A stretch of 64,000 nucleotides of DNA from the NCBI RefSeq assembly GCF_003008425.1, contig NZ_PXOQ01000019.1, forward strand, positions 1 to 64,000, given 5' to 3'. Positions 53,799 to 62,798 of this stretch are shown one piece after another (the stretch's first letter is position 1; every line of letters begins with the position of its first letter). Below the pieces are notes generated by a model that saw only the letters and a list, made by a program, of their open reading frames with translations, was not told where the DNA came from and did no database searches. A program made the position numbers and the translations under genes. Source of the stretch: Aurantibacter aestuarii. Its GTDB lineage: Bacteria > Bacteroidota > Bacteroidia > Flavobacteriales > Flavobacteriaceae.

Positions 53799-55034
53799 GT
53801 GAAATTCGAATTTTTTATAGCTAAACGTATTATCGACCAAAAGTCGTATAAAAGTAGTATTTCGGCACCAATAATAAAAATTGGTATTGCAGCAATTACT
53901 ATTGGTATCGTGGTTATGTTAATTGCCATAGCAACAGGTATAGGTTTACAACGTAAAATTCGTGATAAAGTTGTGGCCTTTAATGGTCATGCTAAAATTG
54001 CTAAATACAATACCAATAACTCTAAAGATAGTGAGCAACCTATAAGTAACGCGCAAAGTTTTTATCCTGAATTTAAGTCGGTTCCCGAAGTCAACCATAT
54101 TCAAGGTGTTGCTACAAAGTCGGGTATTATAAGACTTGAAAGCGATTTTGAATATGCTGTGGTTAAAGGTGTAGGAGCAGATTATGACTGGCAGTATCTT
54201 AAAACTTTTCTGGTTGAAGGTCGTTTGCCAGATTATAGTAAAAAACGAAATGAAGACGTTTTAGTTTCCAGTTATTTGGCTAATCGCTTAAACTTAAAAC
54301 TAAATGATAAGATTAATACCTATTTCTTAAAAGACGATTTAAATAAGTCGCCAAGTGTAATAACCTATTCTATTGTTGGTATTTATAATTCAGGTTTAAA
54401 AGAATTTGATGAGTTGTATATGATAGGCGATTTACGCCATATTCAACGTTTAAATAAATGGGAAGATAACGAAGTCGGGCATTTTGAGGTGTTTGTAAAC
54501 AATTATAGCCAACTCGAAGAAACTTGGAAAAAAATGCTGAAAAAAACACCATCTCAAGTCGATGTGTCTACAGTAAAACAGCAGTTTCCAACCATTTTTG
54601 AGTGGATTAGTATTTTTGACGGAAATATATATGGCATTATAGGTATTATGATTCTGGTCGCTGGAATAAACATGATTACGGCATTATTAGTGCTTATTCT
54701 GGAGCGTACTCAAATGATAGGAATTTTAAAAGCCTTAGGAAGTTCTAATAATGGTATAAGAAAAATCTTTATTTATAATGCCACCTATTTAATTATTGTA
54801 GGTTTGTTCTGGGGTAATATTATAGGTTTAGGCTTACTGTTAGCTCAAAAGTATTTCAATTTAATTCCACTAAACCCGGCCAATTATTACGTGTCTACAG
54901 TTCCGGTGTATTTAAACATTAGTTATATTTTAATGGTAAATGTTGGTACATTTGTGTTATGTCTACTTATGTTGTTATTACCATCTTACATTGTGTCTAA
55001 AATATCGCCAGTTAAAGCTATTAAGTTTACTTAA
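53799..55034 (+). CDS. ABC transporter permease of MacB/LolC-E (FtsX-like) type
   Basis: 411 residues. N-terminal membrane helix near residues 28-50 (IKIGIAAITIGIVVMLIAIATG), a large periplasmic MacB-PCD-like region, then three helices: GIIGIMILVAGINMITALLVLIL (with ERTQMIGILKALGSSNN coupling motif), YLIIVGLFWGNIIGLGLLLAQ and ILMVNVGTFVLCLLMLLLPSYI. GTG start, 2 bp from the divergent namZ start. The ATPase is not next to it. Fits lipoprotein-release (LolE-like) in Bacteroidota; the exact substrate is not certain. Confidence 0.85.
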   Translation: MKFEFFIAKRIIDQKSYKSSISAPIIKIGIAAITIGIVVMLIAIATGIGLQRKIRDKVVAFNGHAKIAKYNTNNSKDSEQPISNAQSFYPEFKSVPEVNHIQGVATKSGIIRLESDFEYAVVKGVGADYDWQYLKTFLVEGRLPDYSKKRNEDVLVSSYLANRLNLKLNDKINTYFLKDDLNKSPSVITYSIVGIYNSGLKEFDELYMIGDLRHIQRLNKWEDNEVGHFEVFVNNYSQLEETWKKMLKKTPSQVDVSTVKQQFPTIFEWISIFDGNIYGIIGIMILVAGINMITALLVLILERTQMIGILKALGSSNNGIRKIFIYNATYLIIVGLFWGNIIGLGLLLAQKYFNLIPLNPANYYVSTVPVYLNISYILMVNVGTFVLCLLMLLLPSYIVSKISPVKAIKFT

Positions 55035-55036
55035 TT

Positions 55037-55125
55037 GGGCGTTCCCTTTCAGGTCAGGTTTTCCGTTTTATCTTTTTTTGGCTTAGGCGCCACCAAAAAA
55101 AGGATATCACTTCAACCCTTAACGC
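55037..55125 (+). repeat. Structured dispersed repeat, copy 3
   Basis: Element ends GCGTT (55039) and AACGC (55121-55125), left hairpin CCT-TTC-AGG, block GGTCAGGTTTTCCG, central hairpin TTTTTTTGG-CTTAGGCGCCA-CCAAAAAAA with TATC/GGATA shoulders, then CACTTCAACCC. Sequence of the central stem differs from copies 1 and 2 but pairing is kept. Begins 3 bp after the permease stop codon and 54 bp before the cysM -7 box. Confidence 0.73.
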
Positions 55126-55178
55126 ATTAAAAAAATATAATTAACTTATAAACTTTTATAGGTTGTCAATCAAAATTG

Positions 55179-55186
55179 TAAATTTG
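55179..55186 (+). promoter_or_regulatory. Promoter -7 box for cysM
   Basis: TAAATTTG fits TAnnTTTG, 17 bases before the ATG. Confidence 0.5.
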
Positions 55187-55203
55187 CCGCATAAATAATA
55201 GAG

Positions 55204-56184
55204 ATGGAATACGCAGAAAATATATTAGAAACTATAGGTAATACACCTTTAGTTAAACTGAATAAATTAACAGCAGAATTACCTTGTTTGGTATTAGCTA
55301 AATATGAAACTTTTAATCCTGGTAACTCTGTTAAAGACCGTATGGCATTACAGATGATTGAGGATGCAGAAGCTGATGGTCGTTTAAAACCAGGCGGAAC
55401 TATTATAGAGGGAACTTCTGGAAATACAGGTATGGGCTTAGCATTGGCAGCAATTGTAAAAGGTTACAAATGTGTCTTTGTTATGGCAGATAAACAAAGT
55501 AAAGAAAAAGTAGATATCTTAAAAGCCGTAGGAGCAGAAGTGGTAGTTTGTCCAACAGATGTAGAACCTACAGACCCTAGAAGTTATTATTCGGTATCTA
55601 AACGTTTGGCAGAAGAGACACCAAATGCATGGTATGTAAATCAATATGATAACCCAAGTAATACTAAAGCACATTACCAGAGTACAGGTCCGGAAATTTG
55701 GGAACAAACTGAAGGAAAAATTACTCATTTTGTGGTTGGAGTAGGTACAGGAGGAACTATTTCTGGAGTTGGTAAATATTTAAAGGAGCAAAATCCTGAT
55801 GTTAAAGTATGGGGTATTGATACTTACGGATCTGTATTTAAAAAATATCATGAAACCGGTATTTTTGATGAAAACGAGATTTACCCATATGTTACTGAAG
55901 GTATTGGAGAAGATATTCTTCCTGAAAATGTAGACTTTTCAATTATAGATGGCTTTACAAAAGTAACTGATAAAGATGCGGCAGTTTATACACAACGTTT
56001 GTCTAAAGAAGAAGGCATGTTTTTAGGTAACAGTGCAGGAGCAGCAATAAAAGGAGTACTGCAATTAAAAGAGCATTTTACTAAAGACGATGTTGTGGTG
56101 GTTTTATTTCATGATCACGGATCAAGATATGTAGGTAAAATGTTTAACGACAGCTGGATGAGAGAAAAAGGCTATATTGAGTAA
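55204..56184 (+). CDS. cysM: Cysteine synthase family protein, O-acetylserine sulfhydrylase-like (CysM/CysK)
   Basis: 326 residues. PLP enzyme: NTPLVKLNKL at the start, the Schiff-base lysine in FNPGNSVKDRMAL near residue 44, the substrate loop EGTSGNTGMGLALAA, GVGTGGTISGVGKYL (PLP phosphate) and YVTEGIGEDILP. It makes cysteine from O-acetylserine (or related acceptor) and sulfide. C-terminal VVVLFHDHGSRYVGKMFNDSW is more CBS- and CysM-like, so cystathionine beta-synthase is an alternative. Monocistronic with own -7 box and terminator. Confidence 0.88.
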   Translation: MEYAENILETIGNTPLVKLNKLTAELPCLVLAKYETFNPGNSVKDRMALQMIEDAEADGRLKPGGTIIEGTSGNTGMGLALAAIVKGYKCVFVMADKQSKEKVDILKAVGAEVVVCPTDVEPTDPRSYYSVSKRLAEETPNAWYVNQYDNPSNTKAHYQSTGPEIWEQTEGKITHFVVGVGTGGTISGVGKYLKEQNPDVKVWGIDTYGSVFKKYHETGIFDENEIYPYVTEGIGEDILPENVDFSIIDGFTKVTDKDAAVYTQRLSKEEGMFLGNSAGAAIKGVLQLKEHFTKDDVVVVLFHDHGSRYVGKMFNDSWMREKGYIE

Positions 56185-56204
56185 TAGCTATATGATAAAA
56201 AGTA

Positions 56205-56240
56205 AAAAGCCATTTTAAAATATTTAAAATGGCTTTTTTT
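56205..56240. terminator. Bidirectional terminator between cysM and T9SS type A gene
   Basis: Perfect stem AAAAGCCATTTTAAA/TTTAAAATGGCTTTT with 3-nt loop and T-run, between convergent genes. Confidence 0.9.
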
Positions 56241-56259
56241 ATAGTTCTGTGTACTAAGT

Positions 56260-57402
56260 TTAGTTTTTAACTAGCTTTTTAGTAAAGGATTTAGTATTTG
56301 TAGTAATGTTTACTAAATAAACACCAGCATTTAAGTCCGAAATATTTATAGTCTTACTAGTTGTTTCCATAATTAGTTTACCTAAAACATTATATATTTT
56401 TGTTTCTAATATATCAGCGTTGGTCTGAATGGTAAATTCGTTATTTGCTGGATTAGGATAAATATTTAATTGCTTATTTTGATTTGTAAAATCTTCCGTA
56501 GATAATGTATTATCTGTTAAAGTTACTATTCTTCCTTGATTCAATAATGCTAGGTATAGCGTATTTCCGATTAAAACAACATCTCTAAAATTAGCAAAAA
56601 ACGGATTTCCATTATTAGTATCTTGGTATGTTGTATTCTCGCCAACAAGCTCTAAAGTGCCAGATGTTATTGCATCAACTTTTTGAGCTTTATTTCCATT
56701 ACACATATAAAGATCATCATTACCGCTTATAAATAATCCTCTATTAAATGATACAGAAGGCACAAAAACTTGTAATGTAGCAGAAGCATTAGACGTATCT
56801 AAAGTTAAAATTTCATTACTATCAATATCAGAAAAATAAATGATATTGTTTCTGAATTCTAAATCTTGAACCACACCTAAGCTTAAAGTAGCATATTCTA
56901 CAATTGCAGTAGGCACTGCATCGCTTACATTTATACTATTTAAATTTACATTAAAAACATCTGGATTTGTTGGGTTAACAGGAATTTCTTCAGTAAAATA
57001 AAGTTTGCTTCCGTTTAGGGCAATAGAAGAAATAAAATTGGTTGTAGATGTCAGTACAGTGATACCGGCAGCAAGATTTGTAAGATCTAATCTTACAATT
57101 TCTGTACCTAAAAAGGTGTCTGTAGTTTCATTATAATTTTCCTGTAGGAAATATAAAAAATTACCTAGTTTGACAGTTTTATATATAAAATAATTGGCTG
57201 GTGTAGTGTAAATAGTAACACCATTCGGACTTGGATTTGTAGTATCTATAGAGTAGATGTTGTTAAACCCTGTAGCATAAATAGTGGTTCCATCTAATTC
57301 TAAACTTCTAACCTCTACTAGTCCAGATACATAGTCGGTGGTTTGAGCTTCTCCCGAAAAATGAAGAAATAGACAAATAAACAGTAAAGTAATTTTTTTC
57401 AT
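56260..57402 (-). CDS. T9SS type A sorting domain protein with beta-propeller
   Basis: 380 residues. Signal peptide MKKITLLFICLFLHFSGEAQ. The middle holds repeated propeller-like strands (SLELDGTTIYATGFNNIYSID, IALNGSKLYFTEEIPVN, LEFRNNIIYFSDIDSNEILTL, VVLIGNTLYLALLNQGRIVTL). The C-terminal 80 residues form the type A sorting domain: LNIYPNPANNEFTIQT, IYNVLGKLIMETT and GVYLVNITTNTKSFTKKLVK. Secreted by T9SS and tethered to the cell surface or released. Ligand not known. -7 box TAATTTTG 24 bases upstream. Confidence 0.9.
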   Translation of the reverse strand: MKKITLLFICLFLHFSGEAQTTDYVSGLVEVRSLELDGTTIYATGFNNIYSIDTTNPSPNGVTIYTTPANYFIYKTVKLGNFLYFLQENYNETTDTFLGTEIVRLDLTNLAAGITVLTSTTNFISSIALNGSKLYFTEEIPVNPTNPDVFNVNLNSINVSDAVPTAIVEYATLSLGVVQDLEFRNNIIYFSDIDSNEILTLDTSNASATLQVFVPSVSFNRGLFISGNDDLYMCNGNKAQKVDAITSGTLELVGENTTYQDTNNGNPFFANFRDVVLIGNTLYLALLNQGRIVTLTDNTLSTEDFTNQNKQLNIYPNPANNEFTIQTNADILETKIYNVLGKLIMETTSKTINISDLNAGVYLVNITTNTKSFTKKLVKN

Positions 57403-57426
57403 GATATTCTAATTTTAGGTTTTTTT

Positions 57427-57434
57427 CAAAATTA
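57427..57434 (-). promoter_or_regulatory. Promoter -7 box for the T9SS type A gene
   Basis: Minus strand TAATTTTG fits TAnnTTTG, 24 bases before the ATG. Confidence 0.45.
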
Positions 57435-57536
57435 GTATTTATCATAATGCTAAAACATACCTAAAATTATGTATTTTTAGTAGATCATTTGCTGTAGTGG
57501 TTAATTTAAATTTTAAAGGAATTAGGATGTGAAACT

Positions 57537-58811
57537 ATGAAGGAAGATTTTTTACACTATGTATGGCAATTCAAAAAATTTGACTCAAATAAATTATTTA
57601 CCACTGCTTCTGAAGTAGTGGTGATAGAAAATTTAGGCCTATTAAACACAAATGCTGGACCAGACTTTTTTAATGCTAAACTAAAAATAGGTCAACAGCT
57701 TTGGGCTGGAAATATAGAAATTCACTTAAAATCTTCTGACTGGTATCTTCATAATCACGAAATTGACAAAACGTATGACTCTGTAATCCTTCACGTAGTT
57801 TGGGAACATGATGTAGAAATATTTAGAAAAGATAATTCCACTTTACCTACATTAGAACTTAAAAATTATATAGATAAAGATGCTATTGTGGGATATGAAA
57901 AGTTATTTAGTCAAAAACAAAAGTGGATTAATTGTGAAGATCATATTAAATTCACCAATACTTTTTTGTTAAATAATTGGCTTGAGAAAATATACATTGA
58001 GCGCTTAGAAAATAAATGTGTTTTAATAAACGAACTTTTGCTCTTAACTAAAAACAATTGGGAAGCGGTATTTTTTAAGTTGCTTTGTAAAAATTTTGGA
58101 TTAAAGGTAAATGGCGAAGGTTTTTTTCAATGGTCAAACCAAACGCCATTTCACGTGGTAAGAAAACAACAGCATTCTGTGGAAGACTTAGAAGCCTTGT
58201 TTTTTGGTCAAGCCAATTTATTGAATTCTAATTTCCAAGATCATTATCCAAAAATGCTTCAGCAAAAATATATGTTTTTAAAGCAAAAGTTTAATTTAGA
58301 TTCAACAACAGCTCAGATACATTTTTTTAGACTTCGCCCAAATAATTTTCCTACACTTCGTTTGTCTCAATTAGCTGTTTTATATTATAAGCACTCTAAT
58401 CTATTTTTAAAATTAATGCAGGCAGAACAGTTAGAAACCATATACGGCATTTTTGATATCGAGACAACAGACTATTGGAAAACGCACTACACTTTTGAAA
58501 AGTCATCTAAAACATCTCAAAAGAAATTAACAAGAGCGTTTATAGATTTACTAATTATTAATACTATAATTCCTTTAAAATTTGCTTATCAAAAAAGTAT
58601 AGGTGTAGAGAGTTTTGAACATTTATATGAGGTCTTAAGACAAATTCAACCAGAGAAAAATACTTTGGTAGACGGTTTTTTAAATTTGGGAATACATGTA
58701 AAATCTGCTTTTGACACGCAAAGCTTAATTCAATTAAAATCTAATTATTGCGATAAAAATAATTGTTTACATTGTGCAATTGGTAATAATATATTACAAC
58801 AAAAACAGTAA
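57537..58811 (+). CDS. DUF2851 family protein
   Basis: 424 residues. DUF2851 blocks: EDFLHYVWQFKKFDSNKL, NTNAGPDFFNAKLKIGQQLWAGNIEIHLKSSDW and DSVILHVVWEHDVEIF. The C-terminal part has CDKNNCLHCAIGN (three cysteines). A cytosolic family common in Bacteroidota and of unknown role. 8 bp before the PspC gene, so probably in one operon with it and the potassium channel. Confidence 0.9.
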   Translation: MKEDFLHYVWQFKKFDSNKLFTTASEVVVIENLGLLNTNAGPDFFNAKLKIGQQLWAGNIEIHLKSSDWYLHNHEIDKTYDSVILHVVWEHDVEIFRKDNSTLPTLELKNYIDKDAIVGYEKLFSQKQKWINCEDHIKFTNTFLLNNWLEKIYIERLENKCVLINELLLLTKNNWEAVFFKLLCKNFGLKVNGEGFFQWSNQTPFHVVRKQQHSVEDLEALFFGQANLLNSNFQDHYPKMLQQKYMFLKQKFNLDSTTAQIHFFRLRPNNFPTLRLSQLAVLYYKHSNLFLKLMQAEQLETIYGIFDIETTDYWKTHYTFEKSSKTSQKKLTRAFIDLLIINTIIPLKFAYQKSIGVESFEHLYEVLRQIQPEKNTLVDGFLNLGIHVKSAFDTQSLIQLKSNYCDKNNCLHCAIGNNILQQKQ

Positions 58812-58819
58812 CTTGCAGC

Positions 58820-59047
58820 ATGCAACTGGCTTATAAATTATTACACTATTTTCAAAAACGTGGCTACTATGTATGTCAGCGTATCGCAGATAGATTGGGA
58901 ATTCGCGCTAAAGTAGTACGAACCTCATTTATGTATTTAACCTTTGTAACTCTAGGTTTTGGATTTGCATTATATTTATTCTTAGCCTTTTGGATGCGCA
59001 TAAAAGATATTATTTACACTAAGCGCAGTTCTGTTTTTGACTTATAA
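58820..59047 (+). CDS. PspC-domain small membrane protein
   Basis: 75 residues. ADRLGIRAKVVRTSFMYLTFVT and GFGFALYLFLAFWM are the PspC domain, with one membrane helix. PspC-type proteins act in envelope stress. The stop lies four bases before the channel's ATG (59052), which points to a coupled operon. Confidence 0.82.
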   Translation: MQLAYKLLHYFQKRGYYVCQRIADRLGIRAKVVRTSFMYLTFVTLGFGFALYLFLAFWMRIKDIIYTKRSSVFDL

Positions 59048-59051
59048 TCTT

Positions 59052-60074
59052 ATGCAAAAAATAATAGTATTCATGCAAAATTCAAGGTTTTTTACAGCAA
59101 TGTTATTGTTGTTATTATTGTTAAGCTTTGGTGTTGTAGGATTTATGACTCTCTCAGATTATAACTTCATTAACGCCTTGTATATGACGGTTATTACCAT
59201 AACCACTGTAGGATATGGAGAGGTGCAACCTTTAAATCAAGAGGCAAAACTTTTTACAATTATATTAATTTTATCCAGTGTAGTTATTGTTGGTTATGTG
59301 TTAAGTGTAGTGACAGAGTATATATTAAGCCGTAATAATTTAGAAGAATTAAAACAAAAGAAGATGCAAAAAACAATTGATGGATTTTCTAACCATATCA
59401 TTATTTGTGGTTATGGTAGAAATGGGAAGCAAGCGGCAACGAAATTGTTAGCTCATAACAAGCCATTTGTTATTATTGAAAAAAGTAATGATGTGATTCA
59501 AAAGTTCGAAAGTTTGGATTTACCTTTTGTTTACGGAAATGCCAATGAAGATGACATCCTTATTCAAGCTGGAATTAAACGTGCAAAAACCTTAATTACT
59601 GCTTTGCCAGATGACGCAGATAATCTATTTGTAGTATTGTCTGCAAGACAAATTAATGAAAATCTTCAGATTATTAGTCGTGCATCTCAAGAAACTAGTT
59701 ATAATAAACTCAAGCTTGCAGGAGCAAATAATGTGATTTTGCCAGATCGTATAGGAGGAGATCACATGGCTTCATTAGTAGTCGTTCCAGATTTAATAGA
59801 GTTTATAGACAACCTATCTATTGTTGGAAAAAGCGATATAAATATCGAGGAAATTAAGGTGGAAAAGTTATATAACACTAATGAAATCAGAACAATTAAA
59901 GATTTAGATCTAAGAAATAAAACAGGTTGTACAGTTATTGGTTTTAAAGGAGAAAATGGAGAATACATTGTAAATCCTGAAGCCGAAATTAAATTGGTGC
60001 CACATTCTAAAATTGTGGTATTAGGTCGTCCTGAACAAATTCAAAAACTAAACAGTTTGTATAATATAGATTAA
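59052..60074 (+). CDS. Potassium channel with RCK (TrkA-N and TrkA-C) domains
   Basis: 340 residues from the ATG at 59052; a TTG five codons earlier lies inside the PspC gene. Two membrane helices with the K+ selectivity filter TTVGYGE between them, then RCK: HIIICGYGRNGKQAATKLLAHN (Rossmann GxGxxG) and DADNLFVVLSARQIN, and a C-terminal TrkA-C part ending IVVLGRPEQIQKLNSL. It is a Kch/MthK-like channel gated by a ligand on the RCK. Overlap/abutting order with DUF2851 and PspC suggests one operon. Confidence 0.93.
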   Translation: MQKIIVFMQNSRFFTAMLLLLLLLSFGVVGFMTLSDYNFINALYMTVITITTVGYGEVQPLNQEAKLFTIILILSSVVIVGYVLSVVTEYILSRNNLEELKQKKMQKTIDGFSNHIIICGYGRNGKQAATKLLAHNKPFVIIEKSNDVIQKFESLDLPFVYGNANEDDILIQAGIKRAKTLITALPDDADNLFVVLSARQINENLQIISRASQETSYNKLKLAGANNVILPDRIGGDHMASLVVVPDLIEFIDNLSIVGKSDINIEEIKVEKLYNTNEIRTIKDLDLRNKTGCTVIGFKGENGEYIVNPEAEIKLVPHSKIVVLGRPEQIQKLNSLYNID

Positions 60075-60172
60075 TACAGAGCTTATTTAACATCATAAGC
60101 TTTATAAATTCGTTTTTTTTTAGCATCTTGCTGTCCTTAAATTAACAAATAACTAACATATACATTTAGGTT

Positions 60173-61852
60173 ATGAAGAAAATTCTTCTATTTCTTTTAG
60201 CGATTTCATCGCCAATATTATCAATTTCCCAAAATAGTACAACATCCCAAATCGATGAGACTTTTAAGGCTTATACAGGTTGGTTTGTAGATGCTATTTT
60301 TTATGAAATTCCATTTTCAGACACATTTCAAATACCTTGGGTTCTTATCGTATTAATTGGTGGAGCTGTATTTTTTACTATTTATTTTAAACTAATTAAC
60401 TTCACAGGGTTTCTAACAGCTATACAAGTTGTAAGAGGTAAATATGAAGATATTGAAAAACATGGTGTTGATAATCTATACGGTGAAGATGCTATTGTAG
60501 AAGATATATTAAAAGCAAATCAAGAAGATGAGCTAAATGTAGCTGGAGATCAAACTCCAGGTGGAGATAATATTGAAACCATAAGAGATGAAAGTGCAGA
60601 CGGAGAAGTTAGTCACTTCCAAGCATTAACTGCGGCGTTATCTGCTACGGTTGGATTAGGAAATATTGCAGGTGTTGCAGTAGCATTATCTATTGGTGGT
60701 CCTGGAGCTACATTCTGGATGATTGTAGCAGGACTTTTAGGTATGGCATCTAAGTTTGCAGAGTGTACCTTAGGTGTAAAATATAGAGATGTTGGAGCAG
60801 ATGGTACCGTTTATGGAGGTCCAATGTATTACCTAACTAAAGGATTAAAAGAAAAAGGAGCTGGAGGATTAGGAAAAGTATTAGCTGTTTTATTTGCCAT
60901 TTTTGTAGTTGGAGGATCTTTTGGAGGAGGAAATATGTTTCAGGCTAACCAAGCAGCTGCCCAGTTTACAAAATTATTTGAATTAACAGGAGAAAACTCT
61001 GGTTTATATTTTGGTATTGTAATGGCAGCTTTAGTGGCTGTTGTAATTATTGGTGGTATTAAGCGTATTGCCTCAGTTACAGAAAAGGTAGTGCCATTTA
61101 TGGCAGGAATTTATGTACTTGCAGCCCTAGTAATTTTATTTGCAAACTTTAGCTTAATCGATGATGCATTCGGATTAATTTTTGAAGGAGCATTTTCAGG
61201 TCTTGGCATTGCTGGTGGTTTAATTGGAGTAATGATTCAAGGAATTCGTCGTGGGGCATTTTCTAACGAAGCAGGAGTAGGTTCTGCAGCAATTGCTCAC
61301 TCTGCTGTACGAACTAAATATCCAGCTAGTGAAGGTATTGTGGCACTTCTAGAGCCATTTGTAGATACTGTTGTAATTTGTACAATGACAGCTTTAGTTA
61401 TTATTATTACTAATTTTAATGGCCAGTTTATGGAATATGGTGTAGAGATTAAAGAAGGGGTTGAGCTAACAGCAGTTGCTTTTGATTCAGTTATTCCTCA
61501 TTTCTCTATTGTATTAACCATTGCAGTAATTTTATTTGCATTCTCAACGATGATCTCTTGGTCTTATTACGGAATGCAGGGTTGGAAGTTTTTATTTGGA
61601 AAAGGTAAAATTACAGACTTAGTTTATAAAGTATTATTTTTATTGTTCGTTATTGTTGGAGCGTCAATTAGTTTAGGCGCTGTAATCGACTTTTCGGATG
61701 CTATGATTTTTGCAATGGTGGTTCCAAATATTATTGGTGTAGTAATGCTATCTCCAATAGTTAAAAAAGAATTAACAAAGTATATGAATGCTATTAAAAA
61801 GAAAGAAATAGCAATAGAGGAAGGTGCAGGAGATTTAAACGATCAGCTGTAA
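60173..61852 (+). CDS. Alanine/sodium:cation symporter family (AGCS) protein
   Basis: 559 residues. Signal-like first segment MKKILLFLLAISSPILSISQ, then a helix, then an acidic cytosolic insert at about residues 95-150 (DAIVEDILKANQEDELNVAG), then the AGCS core: ALTAALSATVGLGNIAGVAV and GAFSNEAGVGSAAIAHSA signatures, about ten helices. Members import alanine or glycine with Na+ or H+. The insert and N-terminal segment make it longer than the usual 450-500. Near -7 box TACATTTA 4 bases before the ATG is unreliable. Confidence 0.9.
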   Translation: MKKILLFLLAISSPILSISQNSTTSQIDETFKAYTGWFVDAIFYEIPFSDTFQIPWVLIVLIGGAVFFTIYFKLINFTGFLTAIQVVRGKYEDIEKHGVDNLYGEDAIVEDILKANQEDELNVAGDQTPGGDNIETIRDESADGEVSHFQALTAALSATVGLGNIAGVAVALSIGGPGATFWMIVAGLLGMASKFAECTLGVKYRDVGADGTVYGGPMYYLTKGLKEKGAGGLGKVLAVLFAIFVVGGSFGGGNMFQANQAAAQFTKLFELTGENSGLYFGIVMAALVAVVIIGGIKRIASVTEKVVPFMAGIYVLAALVILFANFSLIDDAFGLIFEGAFSGLGIAGGLIGVMIQGIRRGAFSNEAGVGSAAIAHSAVRTKYPASEGIVALLEPFVDTVVICTMTALVIIITNFNGQFMEYGVEIKEGVELTAVAFDSVIPHFSIVLTIAVILFAFSTMISWSYYGMQGWKFLFGKGKITDLVYKVLFLLFVIVGASISLGAVIDFSDAMIFAMVVPNIIGVVMLSPIVKKELTKYMNAIKKKEIAIEEGAGDLNDQL

Positions 61853-61894
61853 TTCTTAACATATAAAGATTTTATAAGATGTAAAACATTTTTT

Positions 61895-62764
61895 ATGAAA
61901 CTATTTAAATCCCATATCACGTTTACAAAACAACAACGATATGGGATTTTCTTATTAGTAATCGTAATTGTTAGCATTCAACTATGTTATACATTTATAT
62001 CGCTTAAATCACCTATTAAAGAAAATGTTGCACTAATTAAAATAATTCAGCTTGCTAAAGTTGAGCTGGATAGTTTGTATAAACAAAGTTTAAGTGCAGA
62101 ATCAGGTTATAAAACTTATCCGTTTAATCCAAATTATATAACAGACTATAAAGGCTATAGATTAGGAATGAAAACAGAGGAAATTGATAGGCTTTTAGCA
62201 TATAGAGATCAAAATAAATGGATTAATTCTGCACGTGAATTTCAGCAAGTAACAAAAGTTTCAGACTCTTTACTAGAAACCCTTTCACCATATTTTAAAT
62301 TTCCAGATTGGGTAACGTCTAAAGCAAATCAGCAAAACAGTTTTCAGTCTAAATCTAAAAACGAAGTATTTGATTTAAATAATGCAAGCTTAGATCAACT
62401 TAAAAGTATTTACGGTATTGGCGATTTTTATGCAAATAAAATAATAGAGTTACGTCAGAAACTCAATGGTTTTGCAGCTTATCAAGAACTAAGTGTTATT
62501 AATGGGTTAACTCCAGAGGTGTTAGAAAATATTAAGAAAAGTACTATTATTGAGTCACCAAGAATTATAAACACCATAAATATCAATACAGCTACAAAAG
62601 CCGATTTAGTAAAAGTTCCATATATAGATTACGAGATTGCATTTAAAATAATAGAGTATCGGACTTTGAATGAAAAAATATCTAGTATTGATGAATTGTT
62701 AAAAATTAATACTTTTCCAACTTATAAATTTGAGATAATTAAATTATATTTACATATTAATTAG
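61895..62764 (+). CDS. Helix-hairpin-helix domain protein (ComEA-like), membrane-anchored
   Basis: 289 residues. One N-terminal membrane helix (RYGIFLLVIVIVSIQLCYTF). Two helix-hairpin-helix repeats at the C-terminus: FDLNNASLDQLKSIYGIGDF and ININTATKADLVKVPYIDYE, with a third partial, NPNYITDYKGYRLGMKTEEI, ahead. ComEA-like proteins bind DNA; here the partner could also be nucleotide-free protein. No competence gene nearby. 42 bp after the AGCS gene, 34 bp before the acyl-CoA dehydrogenase gene. Confidence 0.83.
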   Translation: MKLFKSHITFTKQQRYGIFLLVIVIVSIQLCYTFISLKSPIKENVALIKIIQLAKVELDSLYKQSLSAESGYKTYPFNPNYITDYKGYRLGMKTEEIDRLLAYRDQNKWINSAREFQQVTKVSDSLLETLSPYFKFPDWVTSKANQQNSFQSKSKNEVFDLNNASLDQLKSIYGIGDFYANKIIELRQKLNGFAAYQELSVINGLTPEVLENIKKSTIIESPRIINTININTATKADLVKVPYIDYEIAFKIIEYRTLNEKISSIDELLKINTFPTYKFEIIKLYLHIN

Positions 62765-62798
62765 AATATTATAAAATAAAACAATATAACACACTAAG

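Noticed and set aside
60080-60110. Terminator after the potassium-channel gene (AGCTTAT/ATAAGCT)
   Set aside because: The 7-bp stem is weak and the T-run comes 10 bases later; not reliable.
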